From Bacillota bacterium (lineage in GTDB: Bacteria; Bacillota; Clostridia; Lachnospirales; Lachnospiraceae), in NCBI GenBank assembly GCA_023386815.1, contig JAEWIZ010000008.1, positions 124,001-188,000 on the forward strand: a DNA stretch of 64,000 nucleotides. Direction: 5' to 3'. Position 1 is the first letter of the stretch. The number at the start of each line of letters is the position of its first letter. Made by a program: the position numbers and the translations under genes. Of the stretch, positions 36,449 to 45,835 are shown one piece after another. Below the pieces are notes generated by a model. That model did no database searches. It was not told the origin of the DNA and saw only the letters and a program-made list of their open reading frames with translations.

Positions 36449-37414
36449 ATGGTAACAAGAAAAGAGGTGGCTGAACTAGCAAAGGTATCAGAAGCAACAG
36501 TGTCCTATGTGGTAAATAACACAAAAAATGTTACGCCCGAGGTTAGAGAAAGAGTTCTTGCAGCGGTACATAAATTGGGTTATCGGCCTAATATGGTAGC
36601 TAGAAGTTTAGTCACAAAAGAAACAAGGCATGTTGCAATGTTGGTTGATAATTTGAAGAATCCATACTATTGCGAAATCCTGGAAGGCGCACAATCGATT
36701 GCATCCGCAGCAGGATACATCGTCTCCGTATTATCGATTGATGTATCGAACAAAGAGTCTGTTATGGAATTGGCCAGCAGAGGAGTTGACGGAATTATAT
36801 TTGCAATGGGTAGCGAAAGGGTGGATAACTATTTAAGAATTGGACCACCATGTGTATATGTCGGTGAAAATGTTTACATGAGTTATCAGAAGGCTATTGA
36901 TGATATGGTTGGATGTCTTGTGGAAAAAGGTCACAGGAATATAGCAATGCTATGTGGTATTCCGCTTGATCAGGATAATATTCGTTATCAGAATTTTGTG
37001 GAAGCGATTCATCATCATGGACTTACTTTAAATTCAAACTTGATCGTCGATGCTTGTTCTAACGGACGTACGGATGAAGCAGAGGGTGCACGGGCTATGA
37101 CTGAGCTTTTATCACGAAAAGAAGACTTTACCGCTGTTTATGCAATTAATGATTTAATGGCAATGGGAGCGATGAAGGTAATGAGAGAAGCTGGCGTACA
37201 AATCCCTCAGGATATATCAATCATTGGATGCGATAATTTAAGTATTTTAAGGTACTTATCACCAAGCTTATCAACCATGGATGTAGAGGCATTTCATGTT
37301 GGACGATCTTTAATGCAGTTGCTAATTGAGAAAATTAAAGAAGAACCTCTATCGAGTAACACAATAGATGCAAAATTTATCTGTAGAGAATCTATCACCG
37401 AAGCAATGAAGTAA
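36449..37414 (+). CDS. LacI/GalR-family regulator of the rhamnoside importer operon
   Basis: A 321-residue protein with N-terminal helix-turn-helix TRKEVAELAKVSEATVSYVV, hinge RPNMVARSL and a periplasmic-binding-like effector domain. AAAGGGGAGC precedes the ATG. It is the first gene before the binding protein, with only 24 bp between, and has a strong palindrome upstream, so repressor and importer are probably co-transcribed and self-limiting. Confidence 0.92.
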   Translation: MVTRKEVAELAKVSEATVSYVVNNTKNVTPEVRERVLAAVHKLGYRPNMVARSLVTKETRHVAMLVDNLKNPYYCEILEGAQSIASAAGYIVSVLSIDVSNKESVMELASRGVDGIIFAMGSERVDNYLRIGPPCVYVGENVYMSYQKAIDDMVGCLVEKGHRNIAMLCGIPLDQDNIRYQNFVEAIHHHGLTLNSNLIVDACSNGRTDEAEGARAMTELLSRKEDFTAVYAINDLMAMGAMKVMREAGVQIPQDISIIGCDNLSILRYLSPSLSTMDVEAFHVGRSLMQLLIEKIKEEPLSSNTIDAKFICRESITEAMK

Positions 37415-37438
37415 ATCGTTTAGGAAGGGAAGGAAATT

Positions 37439-39100
37439 ATGAAATTAAAAAAATTATTATGCTTATTGGTATCAACAAGTTTAGTATTTGGCTCTTTTGT
37501 TGGATGTAGTACAAAAGGTACTTCTAATACAGATGTAGTAACTCCAGTAGAGGATGGAGCTGTTACAGATAGCGAAACAGATACTGAGGCAGTAGATGAT
37601 ATTGTTAGAGAGGGAACAATCACTATTAACACTCAGGCACAGCCTGGAGCAACAGAAGCTTGGCAAGCTGTTGCAGATGCTTACATGAAAAAGTATCCGG
37701 ATGTAAAGGTTGTGGTGGATCTTAAACCTGTAGAGGGTTATGGAGAATGGGTTCAGAACATTTATAATACAGAAAATCCAACTACTGATATCGTAAATAT
37801 CAACTTAGCTGGTTCTGCTGCAGTTGGTAAATCCATCAATTATTTGGAGTATGCTGATAAAGACAGCCCATATTCCGATGGTGTGTGGACAGATCAATTT
37901 AATTATTCCATGCAGGTTCGTGACTTAGCAAGAGGTGAGTGGACTGCATTAAGTTTAGAATCAGTACAGGTAGTTTGGCTATATAATAAACAGATTTTTG
38001 AAGAAGTAGGGGTTGAACCTCCTACAACCTGGAACGAATTAGTAGAAGTGTCTGAAAAAATTGAGAAAGCTGGATATCAGGCAATCTCAGTTCCAGGAAC
38101 CTTTGATAGCTTCTGGGCAAATCAAATGGGTTGGTTATCACAGATCTATGCTGATCAGACAACAAGATCAATGATTAATGAGTTCCGTGCACAAAAGGGT
38201 GACTATTGCTATGATCCTGATGTTGATGGAATCTGGGAGTATGATCCTGCAGATCCATATAATGATGATTCCTGGAAAGTTAATTACAATGCAGTAAGAG
38301 CATTCAAAGCAGTAAAAGATGGTGTTTACAATGTTGACGAAGGAATGAAAACCGTATGGGAAAACTTTGCTAAGGTATTCCCTAAATACAGTGGTGGAGA
38401 TGCATTCTTTGGAACAAAAGATCCTATTCCGTTGTTCTATCAGGGAAAAGCAGCTATGATCGTGGATGGTGCTTGGAGACTGGTTGTATTCAAAAATGAT
38501 ATGGCAAAGGTAAGCGCTGGTGAAGAAGTTACAGGTACAGAGGGTAAGATCGAGGGTATCAAAAACTTTGAATTAGGAACCTTCAATATGCCAAGTATGG
38601 AGGGAGCAGGAATCGAAGCTCCTGCAAGAACAATTGAAGTAGCGAATGGTTTCATTGGAGCTATTAAAAAAGATAAAGCTCATGATGATTTAGTTGTTGA
38701 CTTTTTAATGTACCTTTCCTCCGTTGAAGGATATACAGAATGGTTAAATGCTGGTCTTGCAGCAGAAATGGTTCCAAACGGTCCAAGCTTAGTTTATAAT
38801 GTTGAGCTTCCAGCTGAATTAAAGGATGCATATAGCAGTTTATCTTTCATTGGTAATGCACAAAAAGGATATAGCCAAATGTTAGCAAGAGGTATGGCAG
38901 GCAGCGCTGGCGATATTCAAGAATCTTACCGTGCATTCTATGATTATTCCTATGATTATTTAAATGGTAATATTACGGTAGATGATTGGGTAAAGAAACA
39001 TCAAGAAAATGTTAATACTTATCTTCCAACCGCAATGGAAACTTCAGGCATTAGTGAAAAAGACTTAGAAAATCCACAAAATGCACCTACAGGACAATAA
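37439..39100 (+). CDS. Large ABC transporter sugar-binding lipoprotein (rhamnoside locus)
   Basis: A 553-residue family 1 solute-binding protein, over 60 residues longer than the other three in the window (439-491). Lipobox FVGC (Cys23), then an acidic linker to about residue 58. The additional length includes a segment near residues 255-285 rich in Asp, Pro and Tyr (CYDPDVDGIWEYDPADPYN), which may be a metal or glycan contact loop. It is the expected partner of the propeller-fused permease at 39263. AGGAAGGGAAGG lies upstream. Ligand unknown; the downstream enzymes suggest rhamnose-containing oligosaccharides. Confidence 0.9.
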   Translation: MKLKKLLCLLVSTSLVFGSFVGCSTKGTSNTDVVTPVEDGAVTDSETDTEAVDDIVREGTITINTQAQPGATEAWQAVADAYMKKYPDVKVVVDLKPVEGYGEWVQNIYNTENPTTDIVNINLAGSAAVGKSINYLEYADKDSPYSDGVWTDQFNYSMQVRDLARGEWTALSLESVQVVWLYNKQIFEEVGVEPPTTWNELVEVSEKIEKAGYQAISVPGTFDSFWANQMGWLSQIYADQTTRSMINEFRAQKGDYCYDPDVDGIWEYDPADPYNDDSWKVNYNAVRAFKAVKDGVYNVDEGMKTVWENFAKVFPKYSGGDAFFGTKDPIPLFYQGKAAMIVDGAWRLVVFKNDMAKVSAGEEVTGTEGKIEGIKNFELGTFNMPSMEGAGIEAPARTIEVANGFIGAIKKDKAHDDLVVDFLMYLSSVEGYTEWLNAGLAAEMVPNGPSLVYNVELPAELKDAYSSLSFIGNAQKGYSQMLARGMAGSAGDIQESYRAFYDYSYDYLNGNITVDDWVKKHQENVNTYLPTAMETSGISEKDLENPQNAPTGQ

Positions 39101-39160
39101 TAAGGAAGTAGAAAATTTATAATAATAAGGAGTAGTATTATAAATTTTAACGAATAGTAG

Positions 39161-39192
39161 AATTCCCCTCCTGTTTCGGGCAGGGGAATTTT
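39161..39192 (+). terminator. Intra-operon terminator after the large binding protein
   Basis: AATTCCCCT (39161-39169) pairs with AGGGGAATT (39182-39190), followed by TTTTA. The permease start is 70 bp downstream and no new promoter is evident, so it is probably an attenuator. Confidence 0.8.
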
Positions 39193-39262
39193 ACTCTTTA
39201 AAACAGTGAAAACCGTGATATAACATCCCCATAGCTCCATAAAAGAAAGGAACGTATACGTT

Positions 39263-41251
39263 ATGAAGCTTAGTAAATTAAATAGACGATGGTTTTATAT
39301 AACAATTATTTTTACCGTCTTATCCATAGCTTCTTTTCTATTATCTTATTATTCAAATCAAAGCACAGATATTGTGAAAGAAACTGAAATTAACACTTCG
39401 TTACAAAATAACTGTTTGGCATATGATGAAGAAAAGAAAATCACCCTGGTAGGAACTTATAACAATAAATTAATTGCATATGATGAAAACAATCAACCTA
39501 TGTGGAACATGGATGCAAAAGGACCATTTCGTCAATTAGTTGTGGATTCTAACCAGAGGATTGTGTATGCAGGAAACGAAGATAATTTTGTTTATACCAT
39601 TAATTTAGATACTGGTGAAATAATCAATTCCATCGATGTGGAAAGAAGAATATATGATATTGATGTAACAGAAGACGGTAAGGAAATCATTGTTTCTGCC
39701 GGCGTTAACACAGCGAAACACAATATCTTAATCTATTCGTCCCAAGGTGATTTAATCAATAATATTCCATTTAAGACCCAGATAAAAGGATTATCTTATA
39801 CAACGGATGAAAATAGTATTATTTTTGTTAATAATCGTGGTGAAATCATAAAAATTGATAAAGAAGGCCAAGAGCTCGGCAAAATAAAGACAAAATATGA
39901 ATTGGTTGACTTAACACAAATTGCGGATAGTGGTAATTATGTAGCATTGCTTAGTGATGCATCCTTTGCCATTTTTGACGAAGAATTAAAATTAAAAGGG
40001 AACGGGAAACCGTTAACAGACTACACTGTAGAGGCTATGGTTGCCGGAACGGACTCAACAGGAGAGCACATTATTATCGGTACAAAAGAAGGATTTCTTT
40101 ATATTATAAACGAAGAGAACAAGCAGATATTTTCAAAGCGACTGGTAAATTCAGTGACTGGAATAATGTCTGTTGATCAAGGAATATATATCAGTTCATT
40201 ATCAGGTAATATCTTAAGGATAGATAGTGAAGTATTGAATCACATAGATACATTTACAAAATTGAAAAATGTCCTTCAGATATTAATTATACTCTTTCCG
40301 ATTATAGCGCTGTTTAGTTTATTTATGACGATACAGAAAGCAAAAGAGGTTTTATATAAGGTAGGAAAAACTCTGTATAAACACAGAGTACCTTACATTT
40401 TATTATTACCAACGTTTCTCTTACTTATTTTCTTTAATTATACTCCGGTATTTATCGCAGTCACACGTGCTTTTACCAACTGGTCTAAGGATTTCAACAC
40501 CTTAGCAGAGATAAAATTTGTCGGACTAGATAATTTTAGATTAATGTTATCAGAAGGCTATTTTTTAATTGGACTTGGTAACCTTGCTTTGATGTTAATC
40601 TTTGGATTAATCAAGGTTTTAACCGTTCCGGTTTTAATTGCTTGGTTGGTATATTCCATGAAAGGGTCAAAAGAAAAGTTTGCATTCCGATTTTTATTTG
40701 TATTGCCAATGGTTGTTCCGGGAATTGTATCAACCTTAATGTGGCAACAAATTTATGATCCAACCATTGGATTGATCAATCAGGTGCTTGGAAAGGTAGG
40801 ACTCGAAAATCTTCAAAGAGTATGGCTGGGTAATCCAAAGACTGCCATTTGGGCAATCATATTTATGGGATTTCCATTCATTAATGCCTTGGCCTTCTTA
40901 GTGTATTATGGAGGATTTATCAGTGTTGATGGATCATTACTGGAGGCTTCCGAAGTGGATGGCGCAACACGCTGGGATATTTTTTGGAAGGTTCAACTTC
41001 CAATGATTTCTTCACAAATAAAAATGATGATCGTACTTACCTTTATTGGAATTGTACAGGACTTTTCCTCGGTCTATATTTTAACCGGAGGAGGACCAGG
41101 TACCAGTACCTATGTACCTGGCTTGGAACTATATTATAATGCAACGAAATTCGGGCGTTATGGCTATGCATGTGCCCTTGGCCTTGTCATGTTTGTATTT
41201 ATTATGATAGGAACAATTATTAATATGCGTTCTAAGGCAAAGAATAATTAA
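39263..41251 (+). CDS. ABC permease fused to an extracellular seven-bladed beta-propeller
   Basis: A 662-residue protein, more than twice the usual permease length. Residues 10-30 form a membrane helix. Residues 50-325 carry seven blade-like repeats of about 40 residues (starting near 51, 91, 132, 176, 217, 258 and 300), for example VYAGNEDNFVYTINLDTGEI and IIIGTKEGFLYIINEENKQI, of the PQQ/WD-like type. A second helix (336-356) returns to the cytoplasm, a basic linker (359-375) follows, then a complete MalF-type permease (376-662) with EAA loop EASEVDGATRWDIFWKVQLP at 561-580. The propeller must lie outside the cell, where it could touch the binding protein, like the P2 loop of MalF, or sense a glycan. 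GAAAGGA precedes the ATG. Confidence 0.88.
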   Translation: MKLSKLNRRWFYITIIFTVLSIASFLLSYYSNQSTDIVKETEINTSLQNNCLAYDEEKKITLVGTYNNKLIAYDENNQPMWNMDAKGPFRQLVVDSNQRIVYAGNEDNFVYTINLDTGEIINSIDVERRIYDIDVTEDGKEIIVSAGVNTAKHNILIYSSQGDLINNIPFKTQIKGLSYTTDENSIIFVNNRGEIIKIDKEGQELGKIKTKYELVDLTQIADSGNYVALLSDASFAIFDEELKLKGNGKPLTDYTVEAMVAGTDSTGEHIIIGTKEGFLYIINEENKQIFSKRLVNSVTGIMSVDQGIYISSLSGNILRIDSEVLNHIDTFTKLKNVLQILIILFPIIALFSLFMTIQKAKEVLYKVGKTLYKHRVPYILLLPTFLLLIFFNYTPVFIAVTRAFTNWSKDFNTLAEIKFVGLDNFRLMLSEGYFLIGLGNLALMLIFGLIKVLTVPVLIAWLVYSMKGSKEKFAFRFLFVLPMVVPGIVSTLMWQQIYDPTIGLINQVLGKVGLENLQRVWLGNPKTAIWAIIFMGFPFINALAFLVYYGGFISVDGSLLEASEVDGATRWDIFWKVQLPMISSQIKMMIVLTFIGIVQDFSSVYILTGGGPGTSTYVPGLELYYNATKFGRYGYACALGLVMFVFIMIGTIINMRSKAKNN

Positions 41252-41265
41252 GGGAGGAGATTATC

Positions 41266-42108
41266 TTGAAAATACAAAATAAAAAATTCAAATCCGCTTC
41301 GTTTCAAGTGACTGTATTTATCATTGCTGTAATTTTTCTTTTACTGGCATTTATTCCAATTATATTAATGCTGATATTATCACTCAAATCGAATGCTCAA
41401 ATATACAGTGATTTCTGGTCTTTGCCAACACGTTTAAATTGGAGTAATTATGATAAGGCAATTGGGATGTTGATTCCTAATATGATAAATACCATGATTG
41501 TTGTATCCATTGCTACGCTAATTACAACACTCCTTTCTGCTAATGGAGGTTATGTCTTTGCGAAGCTTAATTTCCCGGGAAAAAACATTTTATTCTTTGC
41601 AATCTTAGCATTGATGATGGTTCCAGGAGTATTAACATTAACACCACAGTATACCTTAATGCAAACCTATGGAATTTACAATACCTGGTGGGCATTGATC
41701 CTGCCTTGGGTATCCGGAGGTCAGGTATTTGGTATTCTGCTTTGCAGAACTTTTATGGAAGAACTTCCAACAGAGGTTTTTGAATCTGCAAGAATTGATG
41801 GCTGTAATGAACTGAAGGCATTATTTAAAATGGCAATTCCGTTATCCAAGCCTATACTTGCTACGATTGTAGTAATGAAAATGATTGATTATTACAATGA
41901 TTTTATCTGGCCTCTTATGGCTATTGAAAGTAATTCGAAACAGGTGATAACAGTTGCAATCCGAGTGTTTCAATCTGCATCAGGTGCCGTTGATATAGGC
42001 TCCATGGTTGCCGGATTTGTCTTTGCTACAATTCCTTTACTTATTTTATTCTCATGTACCTCAAGACTGTATATGGAAGGATTGACTTCAGGCGCAGTAA
42101 AAGGATAG
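41266..42108 (+). CDS. ABC transporter permease, MalG type (rhamnoside locus)
   Basis: A 280-residue membrane protein with six helices; EAA loop ESARIDGCNELKALFKMAIP. It starts with TTG at 41266, preceded by AGGGAGGAG. It lies 14 bp after the propeller-fused permease and is of ordinary length, so the unusual domain is confined to one half of the channel. Confidence 0.92.
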   Translation: MKIQNKKFKSASFQVTVFIIAVIFLLLAFIPIILMLILSLKSNAQIYSDFWSLPTRLNWSNYDKAIGMLIPNMINTMIVVSIATLITTLLSANGGYVFAKLNFPGKNILFFAILALMMVPGVLTLTPQYTLMQTYGIYNTWWALILPWVSGGQVFGILLCRTFMEELPTEVFESARIDGCNELKALFKMAIPLSKPILATIVVMKMIDYYNDFIWPLMAIESNSKQVITVAIRVFQSASGAVDIGSMVAGFVFATIPLLILFSCTSRLYMEGLTSGAVKG

Positions 42109-42170
42109 GTATTTGAAAGTTTAGGGCAAGACATATAAAAACAGGGAAGGTGTAGAAAAAGGATCATTTT

Positions 42171-43082
42171 ATGAAACAGGATATAGGGATAAGACGGTTA
42201 GAAAGACCGAAAGAGCCGGTTGATGTGGTGATTGATACGGATACTTTCAATGAGATTGATGACCAATTTGCTCTGGCATACTTAATTAAATCCGAACGTA
42301 AACTAAAATTAAAAGCAATATATGCTGCCCCCTTTTTTAATACAAAATCTTCAGGTCCTGAAGATGGAATGGAAAAAAGCTATGCTGAGATTATGAATAT
42401 TCTAGAACTCATGGAGAGAGAAGACCTTAAGGCGTCTGTTTATAGAGGTTCGAAACAGTATCTTCCATCAGAAACGAAAGCAGTGTTATCTCCGGCGGCA
42501 GAGGATCTTGCAAAACGAGCAATGTCTTATAGTGAGGAAAAACCACTTTATGTGATTGCCATTGGTGCAATTACCAATATAGCCTCAGCTATTTTGATTG
42601 CTCCAGATATTATTAAGCGTATTGTACTTATTTGGCTGGGTGGACATTCTTTTGAATGGCATGATAGTAAGGAATTTAATATGTTTCAGGATGTTGCAGC
42701 CGCCAGAGTAGTATTTGGCTGCGGAGTACCCCTTGTTCAGTTGCCCTGTATGGGAGTGGTTTCTGCTTTTTCAACAACTGGCCCTGAGCTGGAACATTGG
42801 CTTCGTGGAAAAAACAAACTTTGTGATTATTTGGTGGATGTGACAGAAAAGGAAGCTAAGGAATCTGGAGCAGGTGCTTGTTGGAGTCGTCCCATCTGGG
42901 ATGTTACTGCGGTGGCATGGCTTCTGGAGGAAGATTTTATGCTAGATCGTTTGGAACATAGTCCGATTCCTGAATATGATGATCACTACAGCTTTGATAA
43001 AAGGAGACATTTTATACGGTATGTTTATTATATCAATCGAGACAGGCTTTTTGAGGATTTATTTACTCGGTTGGCAGAATAG
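42171..43082 (+). CDS. Nucleoside hydrolase-like protein of a sugar locus
   Basis: A 303-residue protein with the nucleoside-hydrolase fold. The N-terminal metal motif reads DTDTFNEIDDQFALAY, where classic inosine-uridine hydrolases have DxDxGxDD; the acidic cluster is kept but with TFNE in place of PG(I/N). AIGAITNIASA and WLGGHS are further family motifs. Family members cleave N-ribosides, or sometimes other ribosyl bonds. Within an importer/rhamnosidase operon a role on a plant glycoside is possible. It starts 62 bp after the permease and ends 51 bp before the GH78 gene. Confidence 0.8.
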   Translation: MKQDIGIRRLERPKEPVDVVIDTDTFNEIDDQFALAYLIKSERKLKLKAIYAAPFFNTKSSGPEDGMEKSYAEIMNILELMEREDLKASVYRGSKQYLPSETKAVLSPAAEDLAKRAMSYSEEKPLYVIAIGAITNIASAILIAPDIIKRIVLIWLGGHSFEWHDSKEFNMFQDVAAARVVFGCGVPLVQLPCMGVVSAFSTTGPELEHWLRGKNKLCDYLVDVTEKEAKESGAGACWSRPIWDVTAVAWLLEEDFMLDRLEHSPIPEYDDHYSFDKRRHFIRYVYYINRDRLFEDLFTRLAE

Positions 43083-43133
43083 ATAATTAACACCCTATAA
43101 GTATCTCAATTTACATTATAAGGAGACAGTGGA

Positions 43134-45761
43134 ATGAAAGTTACACATTTGAAGACAAATCATTTAATAAATCCTTTGGGATTTTTAATAAATGAACCAA
43201 CCTTTTCATGGATCACTTCCGAAACGACAGGTAAATATCAGAAAGCGGCCAGGATCCAGATCGCACTAGATGAACTATTTGAAACAGTGGTATATGACAG
43301 TGGTATCAGCAATGAAATCAGTTCCTTAGGATATACAGCAAAAATAAGCTTATCACCCGTGACACGTTATTACTGGCGAGTTATGGTATGGGCAGATAAT
43401 GATGAATTTACAATAAGTGAACCTGCATGGTTCGAAACAGGAAAGGGAGATGGGTCTTGGAAGGCGAAGTGGATTACCTCACCTTTTGAAAAGGATGTTC
43501 ATCCGCTCATGTATCAGAAATTTAAGATTCCTGGAAAAGTAAAGTCAGCCCGTGCATATACCACCGGATTAGGACTTTATGAACTTGAGATAAATGGCGA
43601 GAAAGTAGGAGATGAGTATTTAGCACCATTTTATAATGACTATGATGAATGGCTTCAGTATCAAACCTACGATATAACAGACTATTTGAAGGAAGGCGAG
43701 AATGGAATTGGAGCAATCCTGGGAGATGGCTGGTACAAAGGAAGGTTTGGCTTTCACGAAAGGCTGGCACAGTTATTTGGAGACCAATTTGCATTTCTTT
43801 GCGAATTAGATATTACTTTAGAAGATGGTTCCCACATCTATGTTAACACAGATGAAAGTTGGTTATGTCATCCATCACCGGTGCTTAGCAGCAATATCTA
43901 TGATGGAGAAGAATACGACGCGAATAAAGAAGTGAGAGAATGGTCTACTATCAATTGTGATACAAGTGATTTTGTAAATGCCCAATTAATTTCGATCAAT
44001 TGCGGGCCTCTGACGGAAAGACTTAGTCCTCCGCTTAGAATTACAAAGCGACTTTCTCCAGCTAGGTTATTACATACTCCTGCCGGAGAGCAAGTCATCG
44101 ATTTTGGGCAGGTTATGACAGGATGGGTTGAATTTAGATGTCATCTGCCAAAAGGAACTAAGGTAACAATTCAATTTGGTGAGCTTTTACAGGAAGATAA
44201 TTTCTATAATGAAAATCTTAGAACGGCAAAGGAAGAATTTATCTATACCTCTGATGGTACGGAAAAGATAGTTCGTCCTCATTTTACCTTTTATGGCTTC
44301 CGTTATGCCAAGATTACTGGAATGGATAACATTGAATTAAAGGATTTTACAGCTTGTGTGATTCATTCCGATTTAGAGCATGTAGGTAAGATCGAGACCT
44401 CGAATGAAAAGGTTAACCGTCTGATAGCGAATGCTTTATGGAGTCAGATGGGAAATTTTGTGGATGTACCAACCGATTGTCCTCAAAGGGATGAGCGTAT
44501 GGGCTGGACTGGAGATGCTCAGGTCTTTGCTGCAACAGCAAGCTTTAATATGTATACCCCAGCGTTTTATCATAAGTTTTTATATGACATGTTATTAGAA
44601 CAAAGATTAAGAGGAGGAGCAGTTCCTCATGTTGTACCTGATGTATTACAAATCACTACCGATAGAATTGGGCAAGGAGAAACGAAACAGTACGGCTCCT
44701 GTGCCTGGGGAGATGCAGCCACAGTAATCCCTTGGACAATGTATTTATTCTACGGAGATAAAACCCTGTTAGAAAGCCAGTTTGAGAATATGACGAGCTG
44801 GGTTGATTATATCAAAGAGCAGGATGATAAATACAATGAAGGCAAAAGACTTTGGGAAAGTGGTTTTCATTTTGCTGACTGGCTGGCACTGGATAATCCG
44901 GATAAAAGCAGTAGCTTTGGTGGAACAGATCAATATTATGTAGCCTCTGCCTATTATTACTACTCAGCAATCCTTACAGGAAAAGCTGCTAAGGTACTGG
45001 GTAAGACGAAGGAAGAGCAGTACTACAATAATTTGGCGGATGAAGTTAAGAAAGCAATCTGGAAGAAATATTTTAAGGATGGTACATTGCAAGAGGATAC
45101 CCAGACAGCACTTGTTATGGCTCTTTACATGGATTTTGCTCCAAGCGAACTAAAATCGAAGCTTGTTCAAGATTTAAAGAAGAAGCTAGAGGAGAATAAT
45201 ATTCATTTAAATACAGGCTTTGTAGGAACTCCTTATATTTGTCCGGTGCTTTCACAAAACGGTCTGGAAGAATATGCATATACATTATTATTAAACGATG
45301 ATTTCCCAAGTTGGTTATATGAAATTAACATGGGAGCGACTACGATCTGGGAACGTTGGAATTCTGTACTTCCAAACGGCTTGGTAAGCGATACCGGTAT
45401 GAATAGTATGAATCATTATGCTTATGGATCTATCGTAGAATGGATGTACCGATATATGTGTGGAATCAATCCAGTAGAAGAGGTACCAGGTTTCAAAAAA
45501 GTTGTCTTAAGGCCACAAATTGATTCACGGTTTAGTTGGGTGAAAGGCGAATATTTATCAGCAGCAGGCTTATACCAGTGTAGCTGGAAGCGCGAAGAAG
45601 AACAAGTGATTTACCAGATTACAATTCCCTTTGATGCACAAGCGGAACTGATATTACCGGGAAAAGAAAATAAAATTACTATAAATAACCAAGTAACAAA
45701 TGTAACAGGACAGCCAATTTATTTAGAGACAGGTCATTACGAAGTTATAGTACAGTTATAG
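43134..45761 (+). CDS. GH78 alpha-L-rhamnosidase
   Basis: An 875-residue cytosolic enzyme with the full GH78 layout: N-terminal Fn3-like domain (FSWITSE to WFETGKG), sugar-binding beta domains with DGWYKGRFGF, the (alpha/alpha)6 catalytic barrel and a C-terminal beta domain. The signature DVPTDCPQRDERMGWTGDAQ holds the conserved Arg452-Asp453-Glu454 stretch around the general acid. It hydrolyses terminal alpha-L-rhamnose from imported oligosaccharides or flavonoid glycosides. A terminator-like hairpin follows, so the downstream glycosidases are expressed at lower level or separately. Confidence 0.93.
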   Translation: MKVTHLKTNHLINPLGFLINEPTFSWITSETTGKYQKAARIQIALDELFETVVYDSGISNEISSLGYTAKISLSPVTRYYWRVMVWADNDEFTISEPAWFETGKGDGSWKAKWITSPFEKDVHPLMYQKFKIPGKVKSARAYTTGLGLYELEINGEKVGDEYLAPFYNDYDEWLQYQTYDITDYLKEGENGIGAILGDGWYKGRFGFHERLAQLFGDQFAFLCELDITLEDGSHIYVNTDESWLCHPSPVLSSNIYDGEEYDANKEVREWSTINCDTSDFVNAQLISINCGPLTERLSPPLRITKRLSPARLLHTPAGEQVIDFGQVMTGWVEFRCHLPKGTKVTIQFGELLQEDNFYNENLRTAKEEFIYTSDGTEKIVRPHFTFYGFRYAKITGMDNIELKDFTACVIHSDLEHVGKIETSNEKVNRLIANALWSQMGNFVDVPTDCPQRDERMGWTGDAQVFAATASFNMYTPAFYHKFLYDMLLEQRLRGGAVPHVVPDVLQITTDRIGQGETKQYGSCAWGDAATVIPWTMYLFYGDKTLLESQFENMTSWVDYIKEQDDKYNEGKRLWESGFHFADWLALDNPDKSSSFGGTDQYYVASAYYYYSAILTGKAAKVLGKTKEEQYYNNLADEVKKAIWKKYFKDGTLQEDTQTALVMALYMDFAPSELKSKLVQDLKKKLEENNIHLNTGFVGTPYICPVLSQNGLEEYAYTLLLNDDFPSWLYEINMGATTIWERWNSVLPNGLVSDTGMNSMNHYAYGSIVEWMYRYMCGINPVEEVPGFKKVVLRPQIDSRFSWVKGEYLSAAGLYQCSWKREEEQVIYQITIPFDAQAELILPGKENKITINNQVTNVTGQPIYLETGHYEVIVQL

Positions 45762-45772
45762 TACAATAAGTG

Positions 45773-45805
45773 AAAGGCAGTCTTTTATGAGAAAGACTGC
45801 CTTTT
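45773..45805 (+). terminator. Terminator after the GH78 gene
   Basis: AAAGGCAGTCTTT (45773-45785) pairs with AAAGACTGCCTTT (45792-45804) and ends in TTTT. The next gene starts 31 bp later, so either read-through feeds it or a promoter is hidden in the GH78 coding region. Confidence 0.85.
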
Positions 45806-45835
45806 CCACAAACATCATGTGAGGAGGTATTATTT

